Below, one piece after another: positions 10,358-21,360 of a DNA stretch of 64,000 nt. A program made the translations under genes and the position numbers. The DNA is from Phytophthora quininea (lineage: Eukaryota; Oomycota; Peronosporomycetes; Peronosporales; Peronosporaceae): NCBI GenBank assembly GCA_011947345.1, contig JAAVTG010001040.1, positions 62,001 to 126,000 of the forward strand. Direction: 5' to 3'. Below the pieces are notes generated by a model that was given only the letters and a program-made list of their open reading frames with translations, had not been told where the DNA came from and searched no databases. Position 1 is the first letter of the stretch. The number at the start of each line of letters is the position of its first letter.

Positions 10358-10380
10358 GGGCTCACCAACATGGTGAGCCC
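10358..10380. other. Perfect 9-bp stem hairpin upstream of DUF4833 gene
   Basis: GGGCTCACC (10358-10366) and GGTGAGCCC (10372-10380) form a perfect 9-bp stem with a 5-nt loop, about 90 bp before the likely start codon of the next gene. It could be a leader-RNA structure or a 3'-end element of the preceding gene. Its role is not shown. Confidence 0.5.
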
Positions 10381-10466
10381 ACAATGTTTGCTCGCACCTC
10401 CGTCGTCACCTCGAAGCGACATGCGATCGCTTGCACACCGCAAAAGCTCGGCGGGTTGTTACATCC

Positions 10467-11138
10467 ATGCCGTGTCCGTTTCCCCAGGAATATGCCACGC
10501 ACGCGAGCACCTCAGTCCCGAATCTGCTGCGCCACCGACAAGCGATGCCTGAGCACCACTTCACCGAGGAGTTCCCCGACCACGACTACCAGTGCACCAC
10601 TGCGTCTTCACACCCGCAGACGCCACTGTGGCCGGCCTACCTGCCCACGGACCAGGACCGCGTCGTCGTCTTCGAACGCAGCAAGAACGCGCAGCTCGTT
10701 GTGTACTCGGCCAAGTTCCGCGACAGCTCGCGACGAGAACTCGACCCGAAATGGCCGCTGGACATCAACTGGCAGAGCTTCGGGTGGACCGACCACCCCA
10801 CCAGCAACCCCACGGGGATGGTCGAGCGGCGACTGGCCTGGGGATATTCGCACAAAGCCGCCAAACCCGAGGGCCAAGTAGCCGTTCAATCCGTCGGCTC
10901 CACCTACAACTTGACGCTGAACGCACTACCCAGCCGACCTGCTATGCTCTACGTGGACGCCAAAGGCCGAGTCATCCTACAGACAACTATCAACGGAGTC
11001 GTGTCGCGCCTCTGGAAGATCTACGTCAAGACCACCAACTCGGTCGCCTTCATCCCTAAGGTGCAATACGTCGACCTCTACGGCACAAACGTCGACGACG
11101 ACCGCCCGACCCACGAGCGGATCACCATCTCCAACTAA
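10467..11138 (+). CDS. DUF4833-domain protein
   Basis: This 223-aa protein has a conserved core resembling DUF4833. It runs VFERSKNAQLVVYSAKF, then LDPKWPLDINW, then a LAWGYSHK segment, then a second half ending in a strand-rich KGRVILQTT/LWKIYVKTT region. That family has no established biochemical role. The first ATG in frame is 10467 (MPCPFPQEY); a later one at 10548 (MPEHHF) is also possible. There is no signal peptide or membrane helix. The gene converges on VPS45 with only 69 bp between stop codons. Confidence 0.7.
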   Translation: MPCPFPQEYATHASTSVPNLLRHRQAMPEHHFTEEFPDHDYQCTTASSHPQTPLWPAYLPTDQDRVVVFERSKNAQLVVYSAKFRDSSRRELDPKWPLDINWQSFGWTDHPTSNPTGMVERRLAWGYSHKAAKPEGQVAVQSVGSTYNLTLNALPSRPAMLYVDAKGRVILQTTINGVVSRLWKIYVKTTNSVAFIPKVQYVDLYGTNVDDDRPTHERITISN

Positions 11139-11207
11139 CTTACGTCCTCATAGAAATACATCTCGCCTTGATTCTCGTTACCTAAAGCCTCTCGGTTCTC
11201 CTTACTC

Positions 11208-13072
11208 CTAGAGTTTCTTGCCGTCATAGTTCCAGTTGCTGTTGTTGTGGCCATGGGCAGGTGCCAGATTGTAAGCCGCAGCCACTTCGTCCATGAAGCT
11301 GGTCGAGTTGTGAATGCACGAGCCGCCGAGCAAGATGCGCTGGCCTGAGTTCGTCGACGCTGCCTTCTGGTTCAGCTCGGCCACCTTCATCGCTTCCTCG
11401 AATGTCACGCCGCCACACACGAACACAATGACGTCACGCACCCGCTTCAGTCCATTGCTACCGTTGAGATCCGAAGACGTTGCGGCGGCGGCTCCGCCAT
11501 TCACCACACAGCACTCTTGGTCCAGTAGTTGACCCTTGAGGATCAATTCCAGCTTCTTGATAAGTGGTGGCACATGTTGAGCGTACACGTTGGGGACGCC
11601 TTGGACGCCCTGAGTTACAGCGCGCATAAATTTCTTGAGACCGGCGCGGTCGCCGTACAAGTCTCCCTGTCGGGCTTTCTGGCCGCCAAACTTGAGGAAC
11701 GCGTCAACTAAAGCTACGCGATCAGCAGATAAACCACCTCCATGCGGAGCAGCGAGCAGCTCTTTGACTGTCTTCAACTGCACTGAGCTGTGGGTCTCAT
11801 AGCGCAGCGCGTACAGAATGGCCAGTCGCAGTTTGTTCATCGGCTTGACCTTTGCCTCTTTCAGCTTGGCCACCACATCGCGGAAATGCGCATTGTGGTC
11901 GTCTCCACAGGCAAGTTCTTGCTCGAGCTGGCTGACATCCATCAGACCGTCCACTTCAACACGGCGAGCCAACTCGCCCATCAGCGTCACGTGTTTGGAC
12001 ACCGTCACTGACTGCGAACGGAAGGCAGGGTAGTTTTCCAAGAAGCGCTGCATGTCATCAACGGACTGAATGTTCTCATGGGTTTGCGTTTGGGCCTGGT
12101 ACTTGTCCACGAGCTGCTTCACAGCCATACCAAGATCGCCAAAGTTCGCGTGCAAGTGCTGCGCAAAGAAATCGTCCGACGTCGTGGACAGCACAAGCTC
12201 CGTCATGTCCTTACGGACGTTAGGCGCGTCGCGAAGGTCCACTCGGTTCTCGTGAAGACCCAGCAGCTCGTGCACCATAGCCTGATAGTACCATTGAGTC
12301 AGCAACGGCGTCACGGGGTCGTCCTTGCGGTCCAGCACGTACACGAGCGGCACGACTTCCGGTCGTCGGAAGTCGAACAGTCCGTCCTGCTCCAGCTGCA
12401 TCCGGGCTGAGACTTCCCTCGCCAGTTTCTCGGCCACTTCCGATCCTTTCGAGTATCGGATGGTCGGCTTCTTCTTCATACTCAGCAGTACTGAAAGAAA
12501 TCCCTCCACACTGCGTTGGAAGAGTTGCGTGGGGTCATATTAGCTCTATCAGAAGCATCAGTAGCCAGCACTCCGGCCGTAGCAGTGCTCAACATGTTGC
12601 CTCCAGGCAGCGACGTCGGCATCTTGACACTGAGCGCAGTACTTCCCCGAAGGCCAAAGTCAAAGAGCGAGTCGTTGACTGCCAGGAAGTCTGCATAGTA
12701 CTCTTGGATCTGCACTACCAGCTCCTTCTCGTCCGCCTCGGCGAGCTTCTCGAGCGCCTCCACAGGCAGAATGTTGCTAAAGAAGAGGTGGTAGCGGCCG
12801 TACTTGGGCGCCTTGAGCTCGCGCCGTAGTAGCTCCACATTCCTGGCCGTGGGGCGCACGAAGACGGCGGCCTTGAGGTGCAGCATGGGCTCGTGCGCGG
12901 CGTCCAGCTGCTCGACGAGGAACACTTCGCGCTGCAAGATGTGCGACTGGGACATGACCATGCTGATGACGCTCTTGGTGTCGGCGTCCAGCAGCAGCGC
13001 CTTCATGCCCTCGAGCTGCGGGTCCGAGATGATCTTCTCCAGGTAGCTGCGCACCCCGGCGATGGCGTCCAT
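11208..13072 (-). CDS. VPS45: VPS45-type Sec1/Munc18 protein (one-base frame break)
   Basis: Sec1/Munc18 proteins bind syntaxin SNAREs; VPS45 acts at the trans-Golgi and endosome. The N-terminal part has the family signature VSMV-type strand, QSHILQREVFLVEQLD, LRRELKAPKYGRY and LAEADEKELVVQIQEYY. The C-terminal part has LLSMKKKPTIRY, QWYYQAMVHELLGL, FLENYPAFR, SKHVTLMGEL and EQELACGDDHN, ending in the LGGSCIHNSTSF motif. All of these match VPS45 rather than Sly1 or Vps33. The frame breaks once at a run of four G (12531-12534). One added base joins the two parts into about 621 aa with no intron needed. This is most likely a sequence error. The start ATG at 13072 has a good context (ccATGG). 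Confidence 0.9.
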
Positions 13073-13422
13073 GGCTGGCTGCTCTGACGGCGCTAGAAGG
13101 GCAGCAAGACGCCAGATTTTCCACGTGTGCCCGAAAATATCAAAGAATCAGACAAATGGAATCAGAATTTTATAGCCATGCTGGAAAAGCAATGGCAAAA
13201 AGGTGAAGTACATATTGGACAACTTCATTTTGCACACTACACAACTCTGTGTGTGCTGCTAACTCCATCAAGATGGCACCCAAGCTGATACACTGGCTTA
13301 CGAGAACAATGGGGCCACCATTTTTCGTTCCCAACGTCAACTCACTGGTTGTTTAGATAATTCTTCAGAGCTTGCTGCTCCAAAACTTCTTGTTTGCTTC
13401 CCATTCTTGTTTTCCGTGCCAC
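13073..13422. other. Intergenic region upstream of VPS45
   Basis: Between the VPS45 start and the stop of the next transporter lie 350 bp, which must include the VPS45 promoter and the transporter's 3' end. I see no further gene. Confidence 0.5.
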
Positions 13423-14901
13423 TCAGCACTCTATGACCACGGCGAGGCTCCAGCCAGCAGTGACGATCGCGAGTACAGCGATGACAGCGGAAGCGACTCG
13501 GTCTGTGCGAGTAGCATCCTCACGACAAAGCTGCCAGTAGAATGTACACGGCAACACCAGCGACAGGAGTGCCGTCGGCACCAGCATCCACGCAAAAATG
13601 TCCAGCGTGCTTGGGGTCGTGAAATACCCGACGAAAAGCGTGGAGAGCACAAGAATGCTACGACACAGCACGCGGACGGTGGTTTCCACACCGCCGCACG
13701 CAGCGTCCTGGGTAGTTGTGGGGCTGGAACCCACGAACGGTAAAGCTGTTGATCCTCCATTGCGACCACTAGACGTGTGAACAATCCAGCCCTCAAACGC
13801 TCGCTGCAGCGGGAAAATGGTGACAGTGTAGGACAACAGCAAGTGGATGCTGTACAAGACGATGGCGAGGTTACGCACCACCACGTTGCGCATGTTGAAG
13901 AAGACTGGCGCCTGCAAGGTCGCGCCGTACACTGCGTACGTGACGCAGCAGATCGGTAGATAAAGCAGCGCGGTGACACCGAACGTGCTGCGCGCCACCA
14001 CCGTGCTACAATGCTGCGGGTCGGCCATGGAATTGTACAGCGTAGGCACGAGCGAATGCCCGAACAGTCCACCCAGCAGCAGACAGAACGTGTACGAGAG
14101 TTTCCCCACCACCGTCACGTTCGAGAGGTCCGGCGTGTCAAACACAAAGTCCGAGTGCTCCAGCGCGATCTGTTTGAGAGGGTACATGGCGTCTCCGAGA
14201 ATGACCGACTCGATCCAGAAGCTGAACGCCACATTGACGGCGGAGAAGAGCGCCAGCGCTTTCAGTGACGGCACAAACACTTGAAACAGCACACAGACCG
14301 TCACAAGTACCATGACTGTGCCATATTGCAGTCCCAGCACGTCCACCAGACACGACGACGCCAGCGCCAGATACCCCGTCGACAAGATCAGAAACGACCC
14401 GTGCACCAGCACCGCCGTGAGGATTTTGCCGACTGCTCCGAAACACTCTTGTCCTAGATCGCAGTAGCTCACACTGGAGCCTCGGAGCCAGCGAACCGCT
14501 TCCAGAGCGTCCACTAGCAGCTTGGACGTGTACGCGCTGACTGCTGCAGCCGCCAGCAGTAGCAACACTCCGTACCAGTTGATCTCCACTAATGCCAACG
14601 GCAGACACAGCATTCCGGTGCCTGTGGTGAAGGACAGCAAGTGATAGAACACCTGCCAGTTGGATAATTCGTTGGACGAAGACACAGACACCGCCACGGG
14701 CGCTGACGGGCTCCAGGGCGGCTCGTCGTCTCCTAATAGATCCAGCGGCGAGTCCTTGATGGCGCCGTAGCCGCTGTCCAACAGCGCCAGCGCGCCCACG
14801 GCGGCCCCGCGGCCGTCGAAGCTGCCGTCGTAGCCGTCGTAGCTGAGAGGCGGCACCAGGCGCTGCGTCTCGACGTTGCGGGCGGTGCGCTCGCCTGCCA
14901 T
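13423..14901 (-). CDS. AAAP-type amino-acid transporter, second family member
   Basis: This 492-aa polytopic membrane protein has a hydrophilic N-terminus (about 90 residues) followed by about ten or eleven hydrophobic segments. The core begins NWQVFYHLLSFTTGTGMLCLPLAL, the amino acid/auxin permease first-helix signature. Other landmarks are SYCDLGQECFG, a central GHSLVPTLYNSM segment and CCVTYAVYG. I take the ATG at 14901 (MAGERTARNVE); the upstream open frame to 15072 has no ATG. It is not a close copy of the permease at 4270. It lies 192 bp downstream of the molybdate-transporter gene on the same strand. Confidence 0.85.
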   Translation of the reverse strand: MAGERTARNVETQRLVPPLSYDGYDGSFDGRGAAVGALALLDSGYGAIKDSPLDLLGDDEPPWSPSAPVAVSVSSSNELSNWQVFYHLLSFTTGTGMLCLPLALVEINWYGVLLLLAAAAVSAYTSKLLVDALEAVRWLRGSSVSYCDLGQECFGAVGKILTAVLVHGSFLILSTGYLALASSCLVDVLGLQYGTVMVLVTVCVLFQVFVPSLKALALFSAVNVAFSFWIESVILGDAMYPLKQIALEHSDFVFDTPDLSNVTVVGKLSYTFCLLLGGLFGHSLVPTLYNSMADPQHCSTVVARSTFGVTALLYLPICCVTYAVYGATLQAPVFFNMRNVVVRNLAIVLYSIHLLLSYTVTIFPLQRAFEGWIVHTSSGRNGGSTALPFVGSSPTTTQDAACGGVETTVRVLCRSILVLSTLFVGYFTTPSTLDIFAWMLVPTALLSLVLPCTFYWQLCREDATRTDRVASAVIAVLAIVTAGWSLAVVIEC

Positions 14902-15093
14902 TGGTCTTGAAGACGCTGCGGTAGGAAGGCTGAGGATTCTCGGCCGGGATTGGGAGCGCTTGGAGCAGACAATAGACGGAGCGGGCGAATGTGGACGAGC
15001 GACATCAAAGTCTCCGATAACGAATACTATATAAAGTTCGGTTATTTTGCAATTGAAGCCGTTACGATCCAAACTGTTGCCTTTGCACTGGAC

Positions 15094-16317
15094 TCACTCC
15101 AAGTAGTGCAGTCCAAGCAGAAGGAGGTGACAGCCGAAGCCCAACAGAAAGCCGACGCCCGTGTTGAAGGCCAGGCAGCCGGCGGTTGTGACGAGCAGCA
15201 GCAGTGCGTCGTCGTTCTTGTTGGTGTCGACTTTCAGACCCACCGTAGCGAGACTAATCCCGCTAAACACCAGCAACACTCCCAGCACGGACGACGGGAA
15301 GATGCCGGTCTGCAGCAGCGTCACACACGTGGAGCCGAGCAGCAGCGCGAACAGCATCTTGAACGCGCCTAGAAACGCCATCGCCAGGCTGCTGCGAGCG
15401 CCGAACGTGTACTGCGAGGCTAGTCCGCCAGCTCCGTGGCACACTGGCAGCATGCCGAACCAGGAGAACAAGAGGTTCCCACTGGCAATGCTGAAGCACA
15501 CACGACGGACGCCTGCCGGTTCACTATGTGCCGGGAAGAGATCTGCAGCCAGGGATTCGAGCGCGACGACCGAGTTGAGCAAAGTGAGCGGTAGCTGCGG
15601 CAGTGCCAGGTAGAGAAACGCCTCGCTGAAGTCGTGGGCCGAGGGAACCACCGGTGCAACGAACTTCGGACCGAAAGCAAGCGACGGGAAATGATACTCG
15701 TCGCGGAGTCGAAAGTACTGGTAAACCGCGACAACCATCCCGTAGATGAAGAGCAAGAGCGCCATCGGCACCTTGCGGTTGCGGATGAAGACGATGCACA
15801 GCGCACCAAGAACCAGCGAGACGGATACCGAGTCCAGGCCCACCCACACAGTCTCACTTGCAGCGTCTTCTGCCGCCATGAACTTTGCCGCTTTCACGTA
15901 CGCAGTCTTGAGCCCTTTTCCCATCAGATTAACGCCAACTCCAAGCTGAATTCCCCGCACGACTGCTACTGGAACGATCTTGCTGGCGTGGGTGATAATG
16001 TTGGTGACAGCCAAAATTCCCACGATTGTCCCCATGAGGATCCCCGCCGCGATGATTTGTTCGTTGGGGAACTTGTCGGCAATGGCCACCGCCGCGATGG
16101 TCTTCATCGGTTGCACTGGAATCGGCACGTTAAAGTTGAGCGACAAGCTCCAAGTGAACACCCCCGCGAAAAACAGCGCCGCTCCAAACTCGATCTGCGG
16201 CGCACCATTCACCCTCCCAATAGCCAGAGCAGTTAGCAGAGGCAAGAAGAGACCAATGTCTCCGAACGCGCCAGAGACTTCCTGCAACGTCACAAACTGC
16301 TTCATATACGCCCCCAT
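15094..16317 (-). CDS. MOT1: MOT1-type molybdate transporter
   Basis: This 407-aa polytopic protein resembles the MOT1 branch of the sulfate-transporter superfamily, which imports molybdate for molybdenum cofactor synthesis. Family landmarks are GAFGDIGLFLPLLTAL at residues 16-31, NVPIPVQPMKTIAAVAI in the first repeat, and the matching PVCHGAGGLASQYTFGARS in the second repeat. No STAS domain follows, which also fits MOT1 and not ordinary sulfate permeases. The ATG at 16317 gives the usual length. It is a single exon with no frame problems. Substrate is inferred from the family only. Confidence 0.9.
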   Translation of the reverse strand: MGAYMKQFVTLQEVSGAFGDIGLFLPLLTALAIGRVNGAPQIEFGAALFFAGVFTWSLSLNFNVPIPVQPMKTIAAVAIADKFPNEQIIAAGILMGTIVGILAVTNIITHASKIVPVAVVRGIQLGVGVNLMGKGLKTAYVKAAKFMAAEDAASETVWVGLDSVSVSLVLGALCIVFIRNRKVPMALLLFIYGMVVAVYQYFRLRDEYHFPSLAFGPKFVAPVVPSAHDFSEAFLYLALPQLPLTLLNSVVALESLAADLFPAHSEPAGVRRVCFSIASGNLLFSWFGMLPVCHGAGGLASQYTFGARSSLAMAFLGAFKMLFALLLGSTCVTLLQTGIFPSSVLGVLLVFSGISLATVGLKVDTNKNDDALLLLVTTAGCLAFNTGVGFLLGFGCHLLLLGLHYLE

Positions 16318-16715
16318 CCAGGTCTCGTGAACACAAACAATCTTCGGAACCAGGGCTGTCCGACCTGCGGGCCTGTCACCTTGGCGAATTGCTTGTCAGG
16401 GCCGCCAGGAAGCATGGGGGTCGAGGGCGTAGGCGCAAAGTCGTCACGTAGTTCCGTCATATTCCCTCGACTGCACTCGAAGAAGGGGAAGTTCGGAAGT
16501 GAGGTGCTGCATGCAAAGTGGATCTGCTATGAAGCACGGTGCTTGTGCATCGATCTCCTTGTGGTTGCTCTCTTGTTTGATTGAAAATTATATTGGTGCT
16601 GCTCACAGTTCGTCTGTCCTATCTCTTCAGCGTCATCAGGGCCGAGTTCAAGTAGGGAGAGCGCTAGACAAAGGCCTGATCCCCTCGTCGGGCTTTCGTG
16701 AGGCACTTTTGACAC
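16318..16715. other. Intergenic region between MOT1 and RPN2
   Basis: This 398-bp gap holds the MOT1 upstream region and the RPN2 3' end. It has an AT-richer patch near 16580. I see no credible gene in it. Confidence 0.5.
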
Positions 16716-19700
16716 CTACTGCGGGGGCTCCCACTCGAACGGCTCTGGCGGGTCCGCCTCATTCTCTGCGCCAGCGGCTGCAGGAGCTTTTACAGCCTCC
16801 ACGTCCTCCGCCTCGTCGGGCGTCGTATCACGCAGCATGATGACACCTGCAAGTCGCTGTGCAGGGTGCATCACCGGAACATACCTCTGCGATGTGTCCA
16901 AAGAGATTACAGACTCCTGCGCCAACGTGACGCGGGCAGGCGTCGAGAATGTGAAAACGGAGGGCTCCTTGACAGCAGCCTTTTTGCCAGTCGCTGGCTT
17001 GGCAGCTTCCTCGGCGTCCACCTCCATGGCGTCGCTCTCCTCCTTCTTCTCTTCTTCGGCCGCAGACTTCTCTTTCTCCTCCATGACGATGTCCCCGCTT
17101 GCGTCGGTGGCCTTTGTCTTTTCCTTTGCGTCCTGTTTGGCTTGACGCGCACGAGCTTTAGCTGTCGTGGATAGCACCGCAGTCGCCACGAGCTCTTTCT
17201 TCTCTTCTTTCTTCTCCTCCATGCGCTTCGGAGTGGCAAACGCCGACTTCTTGGCGTTGCACGTGAGTTCGAAGCCGCGTGGGAGCTTCAGGTCTTTGTT
17301 CAGACCGACAGCCATCGTCGTTTGGAACGACAGCTCTAAGAAGTTAAAGAGAGGGTACCAGAACCAATGCTGCGCCCAGATCGCCAGTCCCACCACACCT
17401 GCCATCTTGGTGAAGCCTGTGTGTGACTGCAGGGAGATCACGACGTTGCGTCCACCCGCATCCAGAATGCCCTGAGCTAGAATGGCGCCCATCTTGGTCA
17501 TCGTAGTCACGTGCTTGTCCGTGATCAGCTTCAGGATCTTTGCACGAATCGCAGCCACCTTCGGGTTGCGACCCTCAGACTCCTGCATGATAACCATAGC
17601 TAACGCCAGCAGTGCGCCTTGACGCACATAGTCGACGGCGTCGTCGAGCAACGGCTCCAGTAGCTGGATGGCCTCGTTCTTGGCAGTGCCAGCGCAAGCA
17701 ATTCCCACCGCCACACAGGCGCCGTAACGTACGTGGGGGTTGAAGCTCTCGGCCAGAAGGGATACTAGCTTAGGTACCTGCACAGGTGTGCGGAACAGGA
17801 TGAAACCCAAGCACGTTACTGCAGCTCTACGTACATCGTCTGACACATCGCTGACAGCAACGTGTAGCAGTCGTCGGATGGCTGTGTTGTTTGCAGTGCC
17901 AGCGTAGGCCATGGCCACGGTGTACATGCCGCCGTAACGGATAAGCGGGTCCTTGTCCCGAGTCAACTGTTCGATCAACGTGTCAGCCTGTTCCTCGCGC
18001 TCGTACATCATGAGCGCAATGCCCATGACACAGCCCCGAATGATCTTTTCGTGCTTGGTATCGTGCGCATACGCTAACAAGTCCTTTACGATCTCGCCAT
18101 TGCGCTGTTCACCACCTGCACCCAGCATGGTCAGTCCAATGGCGATGCCAGCACCTTCGCCAGCCACCGCAGAGTCGGTGAACAGCACAGTCTTCAATTC
18201 CTCGTACAACTCATAGTCATGCGATGCGAGGCCGCATAGACCAATGCCCAAACAAGCGCCGTGCTGGACAGTTTCGTCCGAGCCAGCATTCTTCAGTGCA
18301 TTACGCAGGTAATCCATAGTAGCTTTGCTACCTGAGCCAGCGAAGCCCTTATTGGCATGGATCAATCCCATTGCGTAGAGAGCGCCACCTTCCGAGTACG
18401 GGGAAGTGGACATGCCTCCCTGTGGAAGATAAGGAGCCAGAAGGTTCATGCTCTCACGGACGTGGCCCTTGTGCACAACACCCAGACTGGCTGTAGCCGT
18501 GAATTTGGCCCAGTTGGTAGCCTTACCCAGCCACTCGAGGTTCTCGCGCAAAAGTTGTCGGACGTCGTGCCCGCATTCATGTAGGCATGTGCAATCACTG
18601 CAGCATGGTGCAACACCGAGTTCCTGTTTTCCACGGCAGTCTTAACTGTCTTCATAACCAGCGGGTCCGAGTCGCTGTGGCGATGCAAAAGTCTAGTGTC
18701 AGGTCCACAAGGAACTCTCCGGACAAAATCGTCTTGAGCTTTGCCAGTTTGTCCCAGTAATCAGCGGATGCACCTTCCGGAACAGGAGGTGGCGTCGCCG
18801 GTACAGCGGCTGCAGGTGCGGGGGTGGTGGCCTCAGCATCAGTCTTTCCCTCTTCAGCCGTTGTGGTCGAATCAGCAGCAGCCGTGGCTGGAGCCGGTGG
18901 ACTCGGCAACGAGTGGTAGATGTTCATCAAAAACTTTTGGTTCTCGTTCTCGTTCAGGTCAAACGCGACCTGGAAGGCAGTGAGGCAGTCACGGTCGCTG
19001 CCACGCACGAGTTGGTCGAGGATCTTTGCCACTTCCAAGTGGTTGTTCAGCATCTGCAGCACCTGGCACACACTGGCATAGTCCTGGGTGGGGCGCGAGC
19101 GGTACACTTCCAACATCACTTCAAACACTTTCAGACGGAAATGACGGTTGTTCACCACCGTCTTGCAGATCTCGAAGCAGTAGGACAGTGCAGCCGACAC
19201 GTCGGTCGAACGTGCAAGACATTCTTTAACCTGATCCAATCTCCTGGACTCGAGTGCGATTCCCATGGCCTGGCGGTACTCGCCAGCAGCGTAGCAACGT
19301 TCGAACATGCGCTCCACCACCTGCGTAAGACGAGGATCCAGCTCTTTTTCGGCTTCGGGGTCGTCCTTGGTGCGCGCAGCCACGTAGTTGTCGATGCACG
19401 TGGCGATGATGGTGTCTGTGTACTGCGAGCGGGCGTTCAGGTCGAAGTACTTGCCAGCGCCCAAAGCCAGACGCAGCGCGTCCTCATACTCTTCCAAGTG
19501 GAAGAAGCACTGCAACAATAAGAATAGTTTAGTCACCAGACCATAATGAATATAATAATAAATGTATCATAAACATACTTTGGAAGCCACAAAGGCCGCC
19601 AAGTCGCGGTGCGGGAAGTTCTTCTCCTCTGAGAGCTCCTCAATGAGCGGGATGGCATCGGCGATCTCCGCCCAGTAGTGGTCCACCACCTGCAGCAGCT

Positions 19701-19865
19701 TCTGAAGGGCGTGGGTCTGGCAACACAAAAGCGGCAATATCTCGGTCAGTATTGCGGTCTAGAAGGTGCTAACGGGGTCGTTAGAGACATCAGGTAAGTC
19801 CCCACCTTGAGGGCGTTGTCGTCTTCTTCCAGCAGCGCGAGGATGCCCGCAGCTATTGCAGACAT
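16716..19865 (-). CDS. RPN2: 26S proteasome regulatory subunit RPN2 (PSMD1), three exons, two one-base frame breaks
   Basis: RPN2 is a large scaffold of the 19S regulatory particle base, made of PC repeats. Exon 1 is 19806-19865 (MSAIAAGILALLEEDD), exon 2 is 19579-19716 and exon 3 starts at 19509. Introns are GTGGGG...CCAG and GTATGT...TTGCAG. Landmarks are SKCFFHLEEYEDALRLALGAG, TTSDNF, ATNWAKFTATASLGVVHKGH, the toroid repeats with LGIGLCGL, and a KEEKK-rich acidic/basic insert before the C-terminal domain. Exon 3 breaks twice, at A-runs 18550-18553 and 18687-18690. One added base at each restores about 997 aa, normal for RPN2. For an essential subunit these are almost certainly sequence errors. 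Confidence 0.93.
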
Positions 19866-20674
19866 ACAAAAAGATCCAGGGTACAGACGTTAGATTTGTG
19901 GGCGCTACACAACGCCTTCAGCGACCGCACAGGGCTGCAAATGGGCGGAGGGTGGAGGAGAATCGCGCGAGCACGGGGGACCACGCGGAGAAGGCGGCAG
20001 ACACGTACCGGAGTTGCCGAGCGCGACGGTCATGGCTGTCTCTTTCCCCTTTGCTTCACCCTGGAAAGATTTCTGAGGGATGCGCGAACTTAAGAGGGCA
20101 AAGCATTAAGTGCGTGTCTATTATTAATTACATAACTAGTCTGTTTAATTTTTATAAAAACCAGTTTATAAATGTTTTTCTTTAAAAAGTGTTATTATAA
20201 AAAATAAAGTGTAAAATCTTTGTTTTAGTTGGACAAGTTCAACTTCTATCGTGGACAAGCGGATTGAGCGCCTCAAAGGTTTTTCAAAGTAGCAATTACC
20301 AGTGTGTTTGGATGGACTCTGTGCGATAATCGATTTCGTTTACATCCTCTTGAAATGCAACCAAATCAAGAACCCGGTCCTTGAGTACAATGTACCGTCG
20401 TCGACGAGAACAGGTTCACAGTCACGCCGACGAAACCCGGATGCTAAATGTGCAAACCAGTGCTACCGCTGCGTTTGCAGCGATGTTGTATGAATGGTAT
20501 TCAAAGTAGTTTTAGCAACACGCTAACATGATTACTTGCTGTTGAGAAAGTGTAGGACCAAAAGGTTAGTAACTAGCCACAGCAACATCACGAGCGCCGT
20601 ACTGCTCGTATCCGTCTCACCTGGTGCCTTCGGCTGCACTGGCAATTGCTCAGACCCCTCTCGTCATAGCACAC
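19866..20674. other. Intergenic region with AT-rich core
   Basis: This stretch of about 800 bp upstream of RPN2 includes a marked AT-rich segment (about 20110-20230) unlike the GC-rich genes around it. Open frames here are short and lack similarity to anything I recognise. Confidence 0.5.
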
Positions 20675-21283
20675 ATGCAAGTCCGTGCAGCTTGGATTGC
20701 TGGTAATGCGTCCGTCGTGCTGGTGGCCGGCTGGAACGCACTGCAGCAGCTCGAGGCCAGACCTCCCAGCTCCATCGTGTCCATTCTGCAGGGCATGTAC
20801 AAGTCTCCACAGGTCACTGCGGCACTGACGCTTACTGTGGTCTGCTTGGTGCTGTCGCGCAAGTACAAGGCGATCGGCTGGTTCCTGTACCTGCAGGCTG
20901 GGATGGCGTTGCAGTGGGTCATAGCGCTCTACCAACTCGCTCGTATCGCCTTCTCCATGACGTGCTACGCCACCGTCAAGTTCCTGATAATCACGTTAGT
21001 GCTGCTTCGACGAGTGACCGTGTGTGTTTGGCGTTCGCAACAGACGACCGGTAGCACTGCAGAGGCTGATGAAGACAGCACCAACTCACGCCGTGTGGAC
21101 GGAGATGCCAGAGTTCGTAGACAGCCTGGAAGGCAGAGACTACTGGAAGACGACCATATCCGAGGATGCCATGGAAGTGCGCGACTGAGTCGAGCTGCGG
21201 GAGAATCTCAAGGCGTTGCAGTGAGCCATGGAAGCCCAACCTACGAGAGCTCCGCCACATACGCGTCGAGCCCGTTCTTTTGA
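20675..21283 (+). CDS. Small hypothetical membrane protein
   Basis: The first ATG in frame (20675, MQVRAAW) begins a protein whose first 120 residues hold about four hydrophobic segments: near NASVVLVAGW, TAALTLTVVCLVL, IGWFLYLQAGMALQWV and ATVKFLIITLVLL. The tail is hydrophilic and may be misread. From about 21070 the next frame gives a more protein-like sequence (VWTEMPEFVDSL), and a third frame to 21360 gives LRHIRVEPVLLKLD...WPKIAQRIK. The true C-terminus is probably in one of these, through an indel or intron I cannot place. No family recognised. Confidence 0.5.
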   Translation: MQVRAAWIAGNASVVLVAGWNALQQLEARPPSSIVSILQGMYKSPQVTAALTLTVVCLVLSRKYKAIGWFLYLQAGMALQWVIALYQLARIAFSMTCYATVKFLIITLVLLRRVTVCVWRSQQTTGSTAEADEDSTNSRRVDGDARVRRQPGRQRLLEDDHIRGCHGSARLSRAAGESQGVAVSHGSPTYESSATYASSPFF

Positions 21284-21360
21284 AGCTGGACGTGCACCAA
21301 GAGCAGGAGGAAGGCTGGCCCAAGATCGCACAGAGAATCAAGATGACTCGTCGCGCTTAA

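Noticed and set aside
12518..12540. A 21-nt GT...CAG intron to explain the VPS45 frame change
   Set aside because: Far too short for splicing, and the sequence it would remove encodes the conserved QRSVEGFL segment; one missing base explains the break better.
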